DNA of 64,000 bases from Rhipidocladum racemiflorum (lineage: Eukaryota > Streptophyta > Magnoliopsida > Poales > Poaceae): NCBI GenBank assembly GCA_036346355.1, contig CM070573.1, positions 20,506,001 through 20,570,000 on the forward strand, read 5' to 3'. A program made the position numbers and the translations under genes. The notes under the pieces were generated by a model that did no database searches, had not been told where the DNA came from, and saw nothing but the letters and a program-made list of their open reading frames with translations. Below are positions 35,001 to 46,010 of the stretch, piece after piece. Numbering within the stretch: position 1 is the stretch's first letter; each line of letters begins with the position of its first letter.

Positions 35001-36929
35001 TCAAACGCTTATAACTTTTGCATTTTAACTCCGATTTGAGTTATTCAAATTTCTAAATTTGTATAAAATTGTGATCTACCTAATGTGGAATTTTATTTAA
35101 TTTTTAGACTAAAGTTTTCTCTGTAATATTATTTAATTGATTATTTAAACTTCAAAATGCTATAACTTTTGCGTTTCAACTCCGAATTTGACGATTCCAG
35201 TTTCTAAAAATTCATAAAATTATGCTCTCTCTATTTATGAACTTTATTTGGATGTTTGGATACTTTTTTCTACCGTTCATTTATTTATTGCTATTTGCAC
35301 GCTTTACGAGTAGACGTTGAAGTGCCCGAAGGCTTCGAAGGAGAAGTGTTGACCCAGGAGCCAGCTCAGGACCAAGAGCAAGTACTTTTTGAAGGCAAGT
35401 TGTGCTTTGACCATGTTGATCCCAATTTCAAATTAATTCGATTCAAAACTATTGCATGCTAGTTTAATTAGAAAATACTTTATTTAAATTATGGGAATTA
35501 GATAAATGCCTAATTGCTGTATGACACCTTGGTTAATTACATATGTTCCATGACCCCTTGTCACCCTAGTTGTGGTTTACTAGTTAGACATTATTAAATT
35601 GCCAACATGGGAATTTAGACCGTTGTAGTATATTGCTTAGACCTGCTACGTGCTCATGACATAATTTTGGACAATCAAATGTTAATATTGACTTAATGAT
35701 ATATTGAACCTGTTTTGGAAAGGTATCATGTGATGTTGATGGCACGTGGTGCATGGTAATCAACTGGGGGTTTGATAAATAGATTTGACCAGGGCATGTG
35801 GCAAGAATGATCGGGTGGGCCAGTTGTGGCACCAGGAATGTTGGTTTGGTTCTTCGGGTAGTCTTGCCCTGGTCACCCTAAGGACTTAACCTTGCAAGCC
35901 TTTGAACTGGGTCAAGCGTGCAACCACATGTCTGTAATGGGACGGACCTAGTTGATTAAGTTGCTAATAACGTACCTGTGGGACCTCAGGTTGTCAACTA
36001 TACCTTTTGTGTAGTTGTACGGGGGAGCGTACCGGGGCTGCGGCCAGGTACCCATCTAACGGTGGCTTGACCTAAACTTCGCCTTCGCTAAGGGAAGGGT
36101 TAGTGTGCAACACCGAGGAGGACCACTTGTGCTGTTAGAAGTTTCCGAAAGACTTTGTTACGGACACTCGCCTTTGTGGTGTTTGACTGTATCTTGTGGG
36201 TAAAGTGCATAACCTCTGCAGAGTGTAAAATCTATTCGAATAGCCGTGTCCGCGGTATTGGACATCGCTCGGGAATTACAGTCAAGGGTTAGACTTTCTT
36301 GAAAATAACTTGGTCTTGAAAGGTTGGGTTTGGTTTAATAATGATGTTGATGGAAATGTGGATTAGGATTGGGAAAGATGTTTATTTAACTCCTGGAAAA
36401 GTTATTGATGCTATAACTGTTTCTACTGCTTTCGAATCTACTTATGATACTTGTTAAATGCTCTTTACTGCAAATATACCTTGAGCCACTCCTTTGTATC
36501 AAGCTATGCATATAGTACATTAGCTTGCATTCTGTGCATGACTTGCTGAGTACCAAGTACTCACCCTTGCCACAATACAACACCAGTTGAAGAGGAGTCT
36601 ACACCAGCTTTGGAGGAGGAGCTCCCGGAAGATCCGTCTAACTAGGGAGCGAGCCCAGTCAGTTGCCTGTGGTATACTGGATGGCGCCACGATGTTATCT
36701 TACTTTTTTCGCTGCTATTATTTCTCTTTTAATAAGTTTCGCCCTGCGAGGCGTATATTTGTAACTTGACCATAAGGTCAAGCAACCAGTTTGGTTAGCT
36801 ATTTAAGTACTTTATTAATTCGTTGAGTATGATTGTGATATTTACCAACGTTGAGACTGTGTGCACTAGCGCGTTCCTGGACTAGTGCTGAATACACAGG
36901 GTCTGGATTTGCATATTCGGGTCCCGACA

Positions 36930-38100
36930 ATGAAGAAGTAGATCGAGGAACTGTTGGAGAAAGGATTTATAAGACCCACTTCGTCGCCGTGGGGAGCGCC
37001 AGTCCTATTCATCAAGAAGAAGGATGGAAGTTTTCAGATGTGTATCGATTATCGTGCACTCAATGACGTAACAATAAAGAATAAGTACCCGCTACCCAGG
37101 ATTGATGATTTGTTTGATCAGTTAAGAGGAGCTGGAGTTTTCTCCAAGATTGACCTGCGATCAAGGTATCATCAATTGAAGATCCGGTCAGAAGATGTGC
37201 CGAAGACTGCATTTTTGTCAAGATATGGGCATTATGAATTTACAGTTATGCCTTTTGGTTTGACAAATGCGCCAGCATATTTCATGAATATGATGAATAA
37301 ATTTTCATGAATACCTAGATAAGTTTGTCGTTGTGTTCATTGATGACATCCTTGTCTACTCCAAGACGAGAGAAGAGCATGCCGAACATCTGAGGCTAGT
37401 TCTAGAGAAGCTTCGAGAACAGCAGTTATTTGCTAAGTTTAGCAAATGTGACTTTTGGAAGAGTAAGGTGGGGTTTCTTGAACATGTAATGACCGCTAAA
37501 GGAGTTGCAGTCGACCCAAGCAAAGTAGAAGCGGTATTGCATTGGGACCAACCGAAGACGGTGACCCAGATCCGTAGTTTCCTTGGAATGGCGGGATATT
37601 ACCGTCGATTCATCGAGGGATTCTCAACGATTGCTAGAGCCCTTACGCAATTATTGAAGAAAGAGAAGAAGTTCGCATGGACGCTGGATTGCGAGAAGAG
37701 CTTTCAGGAGATGAAGAAGCGTTTGACATCCGCACCAGTATTAGTCTTACCTGATGTGCATCAGAGTTTTGAAATTTACTGTGATGCCTCGTGTCAAGGA
37801 CTTGGATGCGTGTTGATGCAAAATAGAAAGGTAGTTGCTTATGCATTGAGGCAGTTAAGGCCGCATGAGGAGAACTATCCAACCCATGACCTGGAGTTAA
37901 CAGCCGTAGTGCATGCTTTGAAGTTATGGCGTCACTATCTTATTGGAAATAGATGTGAAGTTTATACGGACCATAAGAGCCTTAAATATATCTTCACTCA
38001 GTCGGACCCGAATATGAGGTAGAGGAGATGGTTGGAATTAATTAAGGATTATAATGTCAGAATTCATTACCATCCCAGCAAGGCTAATGTAGTAGCCGAT
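36930..38100 (+). pseudogene. Reverse transcriptase and RNase H of element D (chromovirus)
   Basis: RT begins where LTR A ends: a TAG at 36939-36941, then IEELLEKGFIRPTSSPWGAP, FIKKKDGSFQMCIDYRALND and FSKIDLRSRYHQLKIRSEDV. A one-base loss near 37303 precedes the catalytic VVFIDDILVYSKT. The primer-grip and connection regions lead to RNase H (FEIYCDASCQGLGCVLM, THDLELTAVVHALKLWRHYL, YTDHKSLKYIF). A TAG at 38020-38022 replaces Gln in NMRQRRW. gag and protease are missing because the upstream part of D lies beyond the inserted element A. Inactive. Confidence 0.93.
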
Positions 38101-39489
38101 GCCTTGAGTCGGAAGAGCCATAGTGTGAATATGCTAATGGCAGAGAGTCAGACTGAGCTATGCAAGGATTTTCGAAAAATGAAGTTGGAAATGGTACCTG
38201 AGGGATTTTTAGCTGCTTTGGAAGTGAAGCCTACCTTAGAAGATCATATCAGAGAAAGACAGAGAGATGACGACAAGATCAGTAGAATCAAGGCCAAGAT
38301 GGATGAAGGAAAGGCTAAAAACTTCAAGCTGGATGAGCAAGGTACGCTGTGGATTAAAGATCACATCTGTGTGCCGAATAAGAAGGAGCTGAAGCAGTTG
38401 ATTTTGGAAGAAGCTCATGATTCCAAATACTCGATTCACCCGGGAAGTGCCAAGATGTATCGAGACCTGAAAGAGAGATTTTGGTGGCCGAGCATGAAGT
38501 GTGAAGTCACCGAGCATGTTGCGCTATGTGACATATGTCAAAGAGTAAAGGCGGTGCATCAGAGACCAGCTGGATTGTTACAACCATTGAAGATACTCGA
38601 GTGGAAGTGGGAGGAAATTGGTATGGACTTCATTACCGGTTTGTCGAGAACTCAAAGTGGATACAATTCCATATGGGTCATAGTGGATCGTTTGACCAAG
38701 GTAGCTCATTTTATACCAGTGAAGACCACTTACTCAGGAGACCGTTTGGCAGAACTGTATGTGTAAGGATTATCTGTTTGCATGGAGTGCCGAAGAAGAT
38801 AGTGTCGGACAGAGGTGCCCAATTTACCTCAAGGTTCTGGAATAATTTGCATGAAGCCATGGGAACTTGTCTGAATTTCAGTATAGTATATCATCCGCAG
38901 ACCGATGCTCAGACAGAAAGAGTCAACCAGATTTTGGAAGACATGTTAAGAGCTTGTGCTCTAGCATATGCTACTTCATGGGACAAGTGTTTTCCGTATG
39001 CCGAGTTCAGCTACAACAATAGCTATCAAGCCAGTTTACAAATGTCACCCTTTGAGGCGTTGTATGGTCGACCCTGCCGAACGCCATTGAATTGGAATGA
39101 GACAGGTGAGCGCCATGTCTTTAGACCAGCCATTATTCAAGAAGCCGAAGAGCAGATTGCCATGATCAGGGAAAGATTGAAGATATCTCAATCAAGACAG
39201 AAGAGTTATACCGATAATCGTCACCGAGAGTTGAGTTTTGAACCGGAGGATTTCGTATACTTCAGAGTTACACCTCTCAAGGGGGTTAAAAGATTTCATG
39301 CCAAAGGGAAAACTTGCGCCAAGATATGTTGGACCATTCAATATCCTAAGCTGCAGAGGTGAAGTTGCTTACCAGTTGGAGTTGCCGCAGTCGCTGACAG
39401 GAGTGCATGACGTGTTCCATGTGTCACAACTGAAGAAGTGTTTACGAGTGCCAGATGAACGAACGCCTTTAGAGTCGATCGAGCTATAA
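38101..39489 (+). pseudogene. Integrase of element D
   Basis: The zinc-binding HHCC region is at about 38410-38550 (H in EEAHDSKYSIHPG, then CDICQ). The catalytic Asp lies in GMDFITGLS, Asp in VSDRGAQFTSRF and Glu in DAQTERVNQILED. A frameshift at about 38763 (stop after AELYV) and another near 39310 interrupt the frame. The C-terminal GPF-like motif is RYVGPFNIL, followed by YQLELPQSLTGVHDVFHVSQ and LKKCLRVPDE. The TAA at 39487-39489 stands where element A has CAA. Confidence 0.93.
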
Positions 39490-39666
39490 GAAGATCTGAT
39501 GTACAAAGAGCATCCCGTGAAGATTTTGGACACAATGGACTGAGAGATGAGGAACAAGTCAACCCGCTTCTGCAGACTCCAGTGGAGCGACCATTCAGAA
39601 AGTGAAGCGACTTGGGAGCGCGAACAAGATCTGAAGAAAGAGTTCCTCGACCTATTCCTTAGTTAA
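39490..39666 (+). pseudogene. Chromodomain end of element D
   Basis: It continues integrase past the TAA: EDLMYKEHPVKILDTMD, a TGA at 39541-39543 (CGA in element A), then RFCRLQWSDHSESEATWERE and a stop at 39664-39666. It aligns with 21-215 of this window. As in related chromoviruses it would bind histone marks. The two internal stops are both C-to-T changes relative to element A. Confidence 0.88.
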
Positions 39667-39694
39667 CCCTGAATCTCGGGGTCGAGATTCTATT

Positions 39695-39707
39695 AAGGGG
39701 CGAGATT
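39695..39707 (+). other. Polypurine tract of element D
   Basis: AAGGGGCGAGATT immediately precedes the LTR start TGTAACACCCC at 39708. One C interrupts the purines compared with element A. Confidence 0.85.
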
Positions 39708-41199
39708 TGTAACACCCCAAATGTTTGCTTTTATTGAATTTATTGAGTTATTTGAATTTTTGGATTTTATTTGGATTTAATTTGAATTAAGTCCTTTATT
39801 GAATTATTTAAATATTTAAAAGATTTAAATAAAATTATGTTGGAAATATTTTATTTGAGTCCAAAATGTCTCAAAGTATTTTCAGTATTTTTTTGAATAT
39901 TTTGCTATTTTTCTAGATTTATTTGGGTTTCTGGAATTATTTTAGTTAATAAAAATGAAAAGTAAAATCCGGAAAACCCTAACGGGTCCGACTGCGCCGC
40001 CCAAACCAGACCTGTAACCCGCTAACCTAACCCGACCCAAACCCTAACCCTAACTGCGCCACCGTTGGATCTCGACCCAACAGCTAACGCGTGGCCACGT
40101 CGCATCGCGAGGGGATGGCCCGGATCACATCGCGCTGGGGCAATCTCAGCCATCGATCGTGCCACGTGTACGGCACACCGTGTTCATCTCCGACTCAGAC
40201 TGCTCCGCCGTGTCGTCGCCGCGTCCGTTAGGGATTCGCGATTTGCACAGAAGCCAAGGCCTTTAAGTTCCCTACCCGGTTTGCTGGCTCATGCTGTTCA
40301 TTTGGCACTAAGCGCCCTAGCCCCCGCCGCCGCCATTTGGGGTTAATTGCTCGCCGTTCATCTCCCTTGCCTCCGCGGACTTACGTCTTCTCTGTCAACG
40401 TCGGGCCGTTTTTCGCCGCTCCGAGACACGATCTGGAGCCGTCGTGACCTGGCGCTTCAGAAGGGACATCTCACTTCGCTGGATCTGCCCTAAAACACCA
40501 TCGCAGTGGTCATCTTCTTCGTCTTTGGCCAGCCAGCTTCGTCACGCTCCACCGTCGCATTCGCGAGCTCAACCTACCGTCCGATCAGCATCCAACGATC
40601 CAGGTACGACCACGTAGCGCATCACTGAGTTGAACTAGATCTATTTAGGGCCGTTGAATCTAGGATGGGTGGTGTAGATCGAGCCATGTAGTTGCAATCC
40701 AACACCGTAGATCAGATATAATCTAGGCCGTTAGATCCTTGGGTGTACGGTTGAGATTAGAGCACAAGTTTTAGACTTAGATAGATCTGGGCCGTAGGTT
40801 TGAGAATAGACAATTCGGATTAAGCCACGTAGGTCTATGCTGTCACGTTCTAGATCTGATCTTGAGCGTTAGATCTAAATCATACGGCTCAGATTGATTT
40901 GCGTAATAGCACCAAGGTTAGATCATCACCGTTCATTCCCAAACCAACGGTCCAGATGTACCCATGTGTCGTGGACCAGGTCTATCCACGTAGCACTTCG
41001 CTACGGTATAACCTGATTTAATCCAGGCCGTCCGATGTAGATCGTGCGGGCCAGATTGATCCATGTAGTTTAGATGTGGGTGGATCTGAGCCGTCGGATT
41101 TGATTTGCGTGGATCCGATCGCACCAGAGCCGAGCTAATCAGAGTGCGCCACGTAGCGTGCAGAAACTGAAGCAGCGCGGGCCAGCGCCCGGTCGTTCA
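39708..41199 (+). repeat. Truncated 3' LTR of element D
   Basis: It starts TGTAACACCCCAAATG and follows LTR E in content, with long AT-rich U3, CCGTTGGATC motifs and GATC-rich spacers. Similarity stops at about 41199, in GCGCCCGGTCGTT (compare 43218-43234 in E). Beyond that the sequence belongs to a different retrotransposon, so the last 2 kb of this LTR is lost or displaced. Breakpoint precise to perhaps 10 bp. Confidence 0.8.
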
Positions 41200-41924
41200 T
41201 AGACTTGTAATCTTTCCTTGTAATTCGATTGATCAATAAAAGTTGTGCATCGCCAATTGTTGATCTCGTCGACTTACGCCTAGCTCAGGTTTGGTTCTTT
41301 CCCGATTTTGTTGTGCATCGCATTTTTCGAGAGAAACAACCTTTATTCCATCCGATCGATTCAACCGAGTAGATTGGATCAGTTATCCTTATCAAAATCG
41401 GCTTGTGAAAGCTGACGAGACCTTGAAAGTTTCGTTTGATCGGTTTTTCTTTTCCAACCGATCAGGTAAGTTACTGACATCTTGCCGATTGCTGGATCAA
41501 ATCGGTTGGCACGCCCGCAACCCTAGAAACTGAACCCATCTTTCGCGTGTGTTGGTGGCAATTAACTAGTTGTCAAGTTTTTGGCACCAATATTTTCTTT
41601 TTCTTTTTCTTTTTTAGATTAATTAATTCGCAAAATCCAAAAAATCCAAAAATCCACTTTCATGATCAGTTTAAGCCACTAAGTCCAAAAATGAAATCCA
41701 CTCCACCCAACCAAGTCTCCAAAATCTCCAAAATGGCCAAAGTACCCTCCCGACCCCTTCTCCAGCCCCTCTTTCCGTATTTTTCGTATTTGTCATTTAA
41801 TTTTGTTTGATAAAAAAATTCAAATTTCATTGTTCCTCATTCTTTTTCTGTGTGCGACAAATTTAATGACAAATTAAAGTTTTAATAAAACCTAACATTG
41901 ATATTACAAAGTGCAATAAGTACA
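41200..41924 (+). repeat. Fragment of another gypsy element: LTR end, PBS-like site and leader
   Basis: 41200-41500 looks like an LTR 3' end (CTTGTAATCTTTCCTTGTAA, then TCAATAAAAGTTGTGCATCG). TTGGCACGCCCGC at about 41503 resembles the start of an internal region with a PBS, as in RIRE-type elements. From about 41590 a pyrimidine tract and AATCCAAAAA repeats follow. 41595-41785 is repeated inverted at about 45810-45990. No ORF is recognised. Lineage is uncertain. Confidence 0.5.
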
Positions 41925-44900
41925 TGTAACACCCCAATTTTCGCTTTTCATGTATTTAAATGTTATTTTGCAACTTTGAGAATTTTTGGAATTTTCTGTA
42001 AGTTATTTGAATTTAATTTGAATTTATTCCCTTCTGAAATAATTAAAGAATCAAAGGTTATAAATAAAATTTTGTTCGAAATATTTTAATTGAGTCCAAA
42101 ATGTCTCAAAGTATTTTCCAGAATTTTTCTGATTATTTTGCTATTTTTCTTGAATTATTTGAATTTCTAGAAATTATTTTAATTATTTAATCTCTGGAAA
42201 ATACCCGAGCGGGTTTTACTGTTCATCCGACTGGGTCGGACCCGAGTCAAACTCGAGTCTGACTCGAAACGGACTCGAGCCCAACCGAACCCTAACCTCG
42301 CGACCGTCGAATCTTGATCCAACGGTCACGATTGCGCCACGTCGCCCAATCCGAATCCCCGTCGGATTCTGCCGCCGCCGCCATGTGGGCCTTAGTTTCC
42401 GCGGATTTCACGGACGCCGAGGCCACTATTTAATGCGCCGCCACCCGTGTCGTGGTCTCCTCTTCCATGCGCACCCGTAGCCCTAAATCTCTGAGCTCAA
42501 GCCACCGCCGTTCGCCCACGAGAGCTCGCCGTAGTTGGATCTCTGCCCCGCCGCGGTTTTCCGCTGTTTGCCATCGTTTCCACCGTCCTTTGCCGTGAAC
42601 AAGCCCAGATCCGGAACCGTCGTGACGAGACGCGTCGGAGGGTACCACTCACCTCGCCGGAACTACGCCAAAACGCCGTCGGGCTCGTCATCGTCTTCGT
42701 CTTCGGCAACCCAGCTCTGCCGTGGCCATCGTTGAACCCGCGAAGCTTCTCCGCCGTTTGGATCTTCATCGCACGGCCAGGATTCATCCACGTCACCTGT
42801 GGATAAGTTCCACGTTTTAATTTTAGATCTGTTATCAGCCGTTGGATCTACATCCGACGCTCTAGATTGAGCCACGTAGCCGTAAACTGCACCGTGCTAG
42901 GGTTGATCTCCACCGTTAGATCTAGATCGTACAGTTAGGGTTAATCCGCGTTGTAGCGTTAAATGCGATCTCAGCCATTCGATTGAGATCGAACGGTGAA
43001 GATTGAGCCACACGTCGCACTCCGGGACATGCCAGGTCGCCCCCATGACACGGTGAAACCCGATCGGATCTCGGCCGTCTGATTCAAATCGAACGGTTCA
43101 GATTGACCACGTTTGTTTCCAAACGCGTGAGGTTAGATCTGATCTGGACCGTTGGATTCCAAACCAACGGCCCAGATCATGCCATGTGCATGGGAGCCGA
43201 ACCGGCGCGGTCCACACGGGCGCCCCCGGTCGTTGCTGACGTCACGCGTGGCGCCGCTGGGCCCGCGTGTCGGCCGATCCACCGTGCGGTGGCGTCACCC
43301 GTGACGTCACGCTGACGTCACGGTGGGGCCCGCGTGTCAGTTTGCTCGGCCGAACTGCGGCCGACGCTGGCCACCGGGCGCTACCCGTGTGGGTCCCGCG
43401 TGTCAGTGACACGTGCACTCGTGGACCGGGTCCACCGTGGACCGAGTCCATGGACCGGCTGACGCAATGCTGACATCATAATTCGATTTTTCAATAGAAA
43501 AATAATTCGGTGGGAATTCAATTTCCACGTTGACGTCATGCTGGCGTCATAAATCGGGTTTTTCAAATGAAAAATAAATGAATTAATTCGGTTTATTCTT
43601 TTATTTGAATTTTCAAACTTCAAACGCTTATAACTTTTGCTTTTTAACTCCGATTCGGGTGATTCCAATTTCTAAATTTTTATAAAATTGAGCTCTACAT
43701 AATGGTGAATTTTATTTAATTTTTGGACATGAGTTTTATCTATTTATATTTATTTAATTGATTTTTCAAACTTTAAACGAGTATAACTTTTGCGTTTTAA
43801 CTCCGATTTGGACGTTTCAAGTTTCTAAAAATTTATAAAAATGTGCTCTCTCTGTTTATGAACTTCATTTGAATTATTGAACACTTTTTGTCTACTATTT
43901 AATTATTTATTGCTATTTGCACGCGTTACGAGTAGACGTTGAAGTGCCCAAAGGCTTCGAAAGTGAAGTTTTGACCCAGGAGCTAGCTCAAGACCAAGAC
44001 CAAGTACTTTTTGAAGGCAATTTATGCTTTGACCATATTGCTCCTATTCTTGAAAATTAGTTTGATTTAAATTATTGCATGCTAGTTTAATTAGCAATTG
44101 TTTTAATTATTTCTGGGAATTAGATAGATGCCAAATTGCAGTATGACACCTTGACTATTAAGTTATGTGCCATGAACCCTTGTCACCCTAGTTGTGAATA
44201 TGTAGTTGGACATTATTAAGTTGCCAACATTGGGTACTTAGACCGTCGTAGTATATTGCTTAGACCTGCTACATGCACATGACATGATTTTGGACAATCA
44301 AATGTTAAATATTGACTTAATGAGATATTGAACCTGTTTTTGAGAAGTATCATGTGTTGTGATTGTTGATGGCACGTGCTGCATGGTAATCAACTGGGTT
44401 TGATAAATAGATTTAGACCAGGGCAAGTGGCAAGAATGATATGGTGGGCCATGAGTGGCATCGGGAAAGTCGTTTTGGTTCTTCGAGTAGTCTTGCCTTG
44501 GTCACCCTAAGGACTTAACCTTGCAAGCCTTTGATCTAAGTCAAACATGCAACCACATGTCTGTAATGGGACGGACCTAGTTGAGTAAGTTACTAATAAC
44601 TTACATGTGGTACCTCAGGGTGTCAACTACACCTTTTGTGTAGCTTGAAAGGGGAGCGTACCAGGGCTATGGCATGGTACCCGTCCAACGGTATGTCGGT
44701 CCCATAGTTCGCCTCTGTTAAGGGAAGGGATGGTGTATGACAAAAGCCGGAGAGGTTCACTTGTTTAGTTTGCGGTCTCTGAAAGGCTTTATTACGATCA
44801 CTCGCCTTTGTGGTGTTTGGCTGTATCTTGTGGGTAAAGTGCATAACCTCTGCAGAGTGTAACAACCTATTCGAATAGCCTAGTCCACGGTATTGGACAC

Positions 44901-45567
44901 TGCTCGGGGATTACAGTCAAGGGTTAGACTTTCATGAATACAACTTGGACTTGAAAAGTTTGGTTGGGTTTATTGATGACGTTGATGGAAATGTGGATTA
45001 GGGAAGGGAAGAATGATTACTTAACTCCTAGAAAAGTTATTGATATTATCGTTACTTTTACTGCTTTCGAATCTACTTATGCTACTTGTTAAATGTTGTT
45101 TTACTACAAATGTACCTGTTAGCCTATCCTTTGAACTAAGCCATGCATGTAGAATATTAGTTTGCATTCTGTGCATGACTTGCTGAGTACCAAGTACTCA
45201 CCCTTGCCACAATACAACATCAGTTGAAGAAGAGTCAATGCCAGCTTTGGAGGAAGAGTACCAGGAGGAGCCGTCTAACTAGGGAGCAAGCCCAGTCAGT
45301 TGCCTGTGGTATACTGGATGGCGCCACGAAATCTATTTTGTTTCGTTGCAATTTATTTTCTTAATAAGTTTTCGCCCTGTGTGGCGTATCTTTGTAACTT
45401 GACCATAAGGTCGAGCAACCAGTTTGGTTAATTAATTAAAGTACTTTATTACTATCGATGTGGTATGATTGTGATATTTACCGATGTTGAGACTGTGTGC
45501 ACTAGCGTCATCCTGGACTAGTGCTGAATACACAGAGGGTCCGGATTTGCAAATTCGGGTACCGACA
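41925..45567 (+). repeat. Solo LTR E (Del/Tekay-like), 3,643 bp
   Basis: It starts TGTAACACCCC and ends GGTACCGACA, flanked by perfect 5-bp duplications GTACA (41920-41924 and 45568-45572). There is no internal region, so it is a solo LTR. It serves as the uninterrupted reference for LTR A. A TATTTAA motif at 42427-42433 matches the one in A. Confidence 0.95.
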
Positions 45568-45572
45568 GTACA

Positions 45573-46005
45573 ACAACTACAATAGCATGGCTTGTGAACA
45601 ACACCTAAGATACAAAAGGAATTCATAAACTGGGATACAACATAGGTACATGCCTCTGGTGAAGGACTACATCACAAAACCATCTATTCTATGGCCATTG
45701 TTGTCGGGATAGGTTGCTAGTATAAAAATAGTAATAGTTATCTATTGGTTCCTGACGGGGTACTATGTTCGGTAACTTGATAGGACTTAATGTAATATCA
45801 TCGTCAGGAAAGAGGGCCGGTGAAGGGGTCGGGAGGGTATTTTGATCATTTTGGATATTTTGGAGACGTGGTTTGGCGAAGTAGAGGTCATTTTTGGACT
45901 CAGTGGCTCAAACTGATCAAGAAAATGTATTTTTGGATTTTACAAATTTTTCGGATTAACTACATCCGAAAGAGAAAAAGAATAAAAAAATAGCGGTCTG
46001 GGACT
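45573..46005 (-). repeat. Retrotransposon leader fragment, inverted relative to 41595-41785
   Basis: 45810-45990 read on the minus strand matches 41595-41785 closely (CTTGATCAGTTTGAGCCACT, ATACCCTCCCGACCCCTTC). The remainder (45573-45800) shows no gene. It continues into the hairpin repeats that flank LTR H. The two copies are probably parts of two insertions of one family in opposite orientation. Confidence 0.65.
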
Positions 46006-46010
46006 GTTTG

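Larger units (their letters stand above)
261..36929 (+). repeat. 3' LTR of element A (Del/Tekay-like), split by elements B and C
   Basis: The LTR starts TGTAACATCCC at 261 and ends CCCGACA at 36929. Three segments belong to it: 261-1266, 29749-29858 and 34446-36929. Together they make about 3,600 bp, close to the uninterrupted relative E (41925-45567, 3,643 bp), and they follow E in order. For example, 29749-29858 matches E near 42840-42920 and 34446-36929 matches E from about 42930 to its end. The two interruptions carry perfect 5-bp duplications (CTTTC and CGAAC). The LTR abuts RT-coding DNA of element D at 36930, so A probably landed inside D. The matching copy of the predicted ATGAA duplication would lie left of the window. 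Confidence 0.85.

Noticed and set aside
41547..42089. Short open frames at the start of LTR E and in the leader fragment
   Set aside because: AT-rich, cross the LTR boundary at 41925, no similarity to a known protein.
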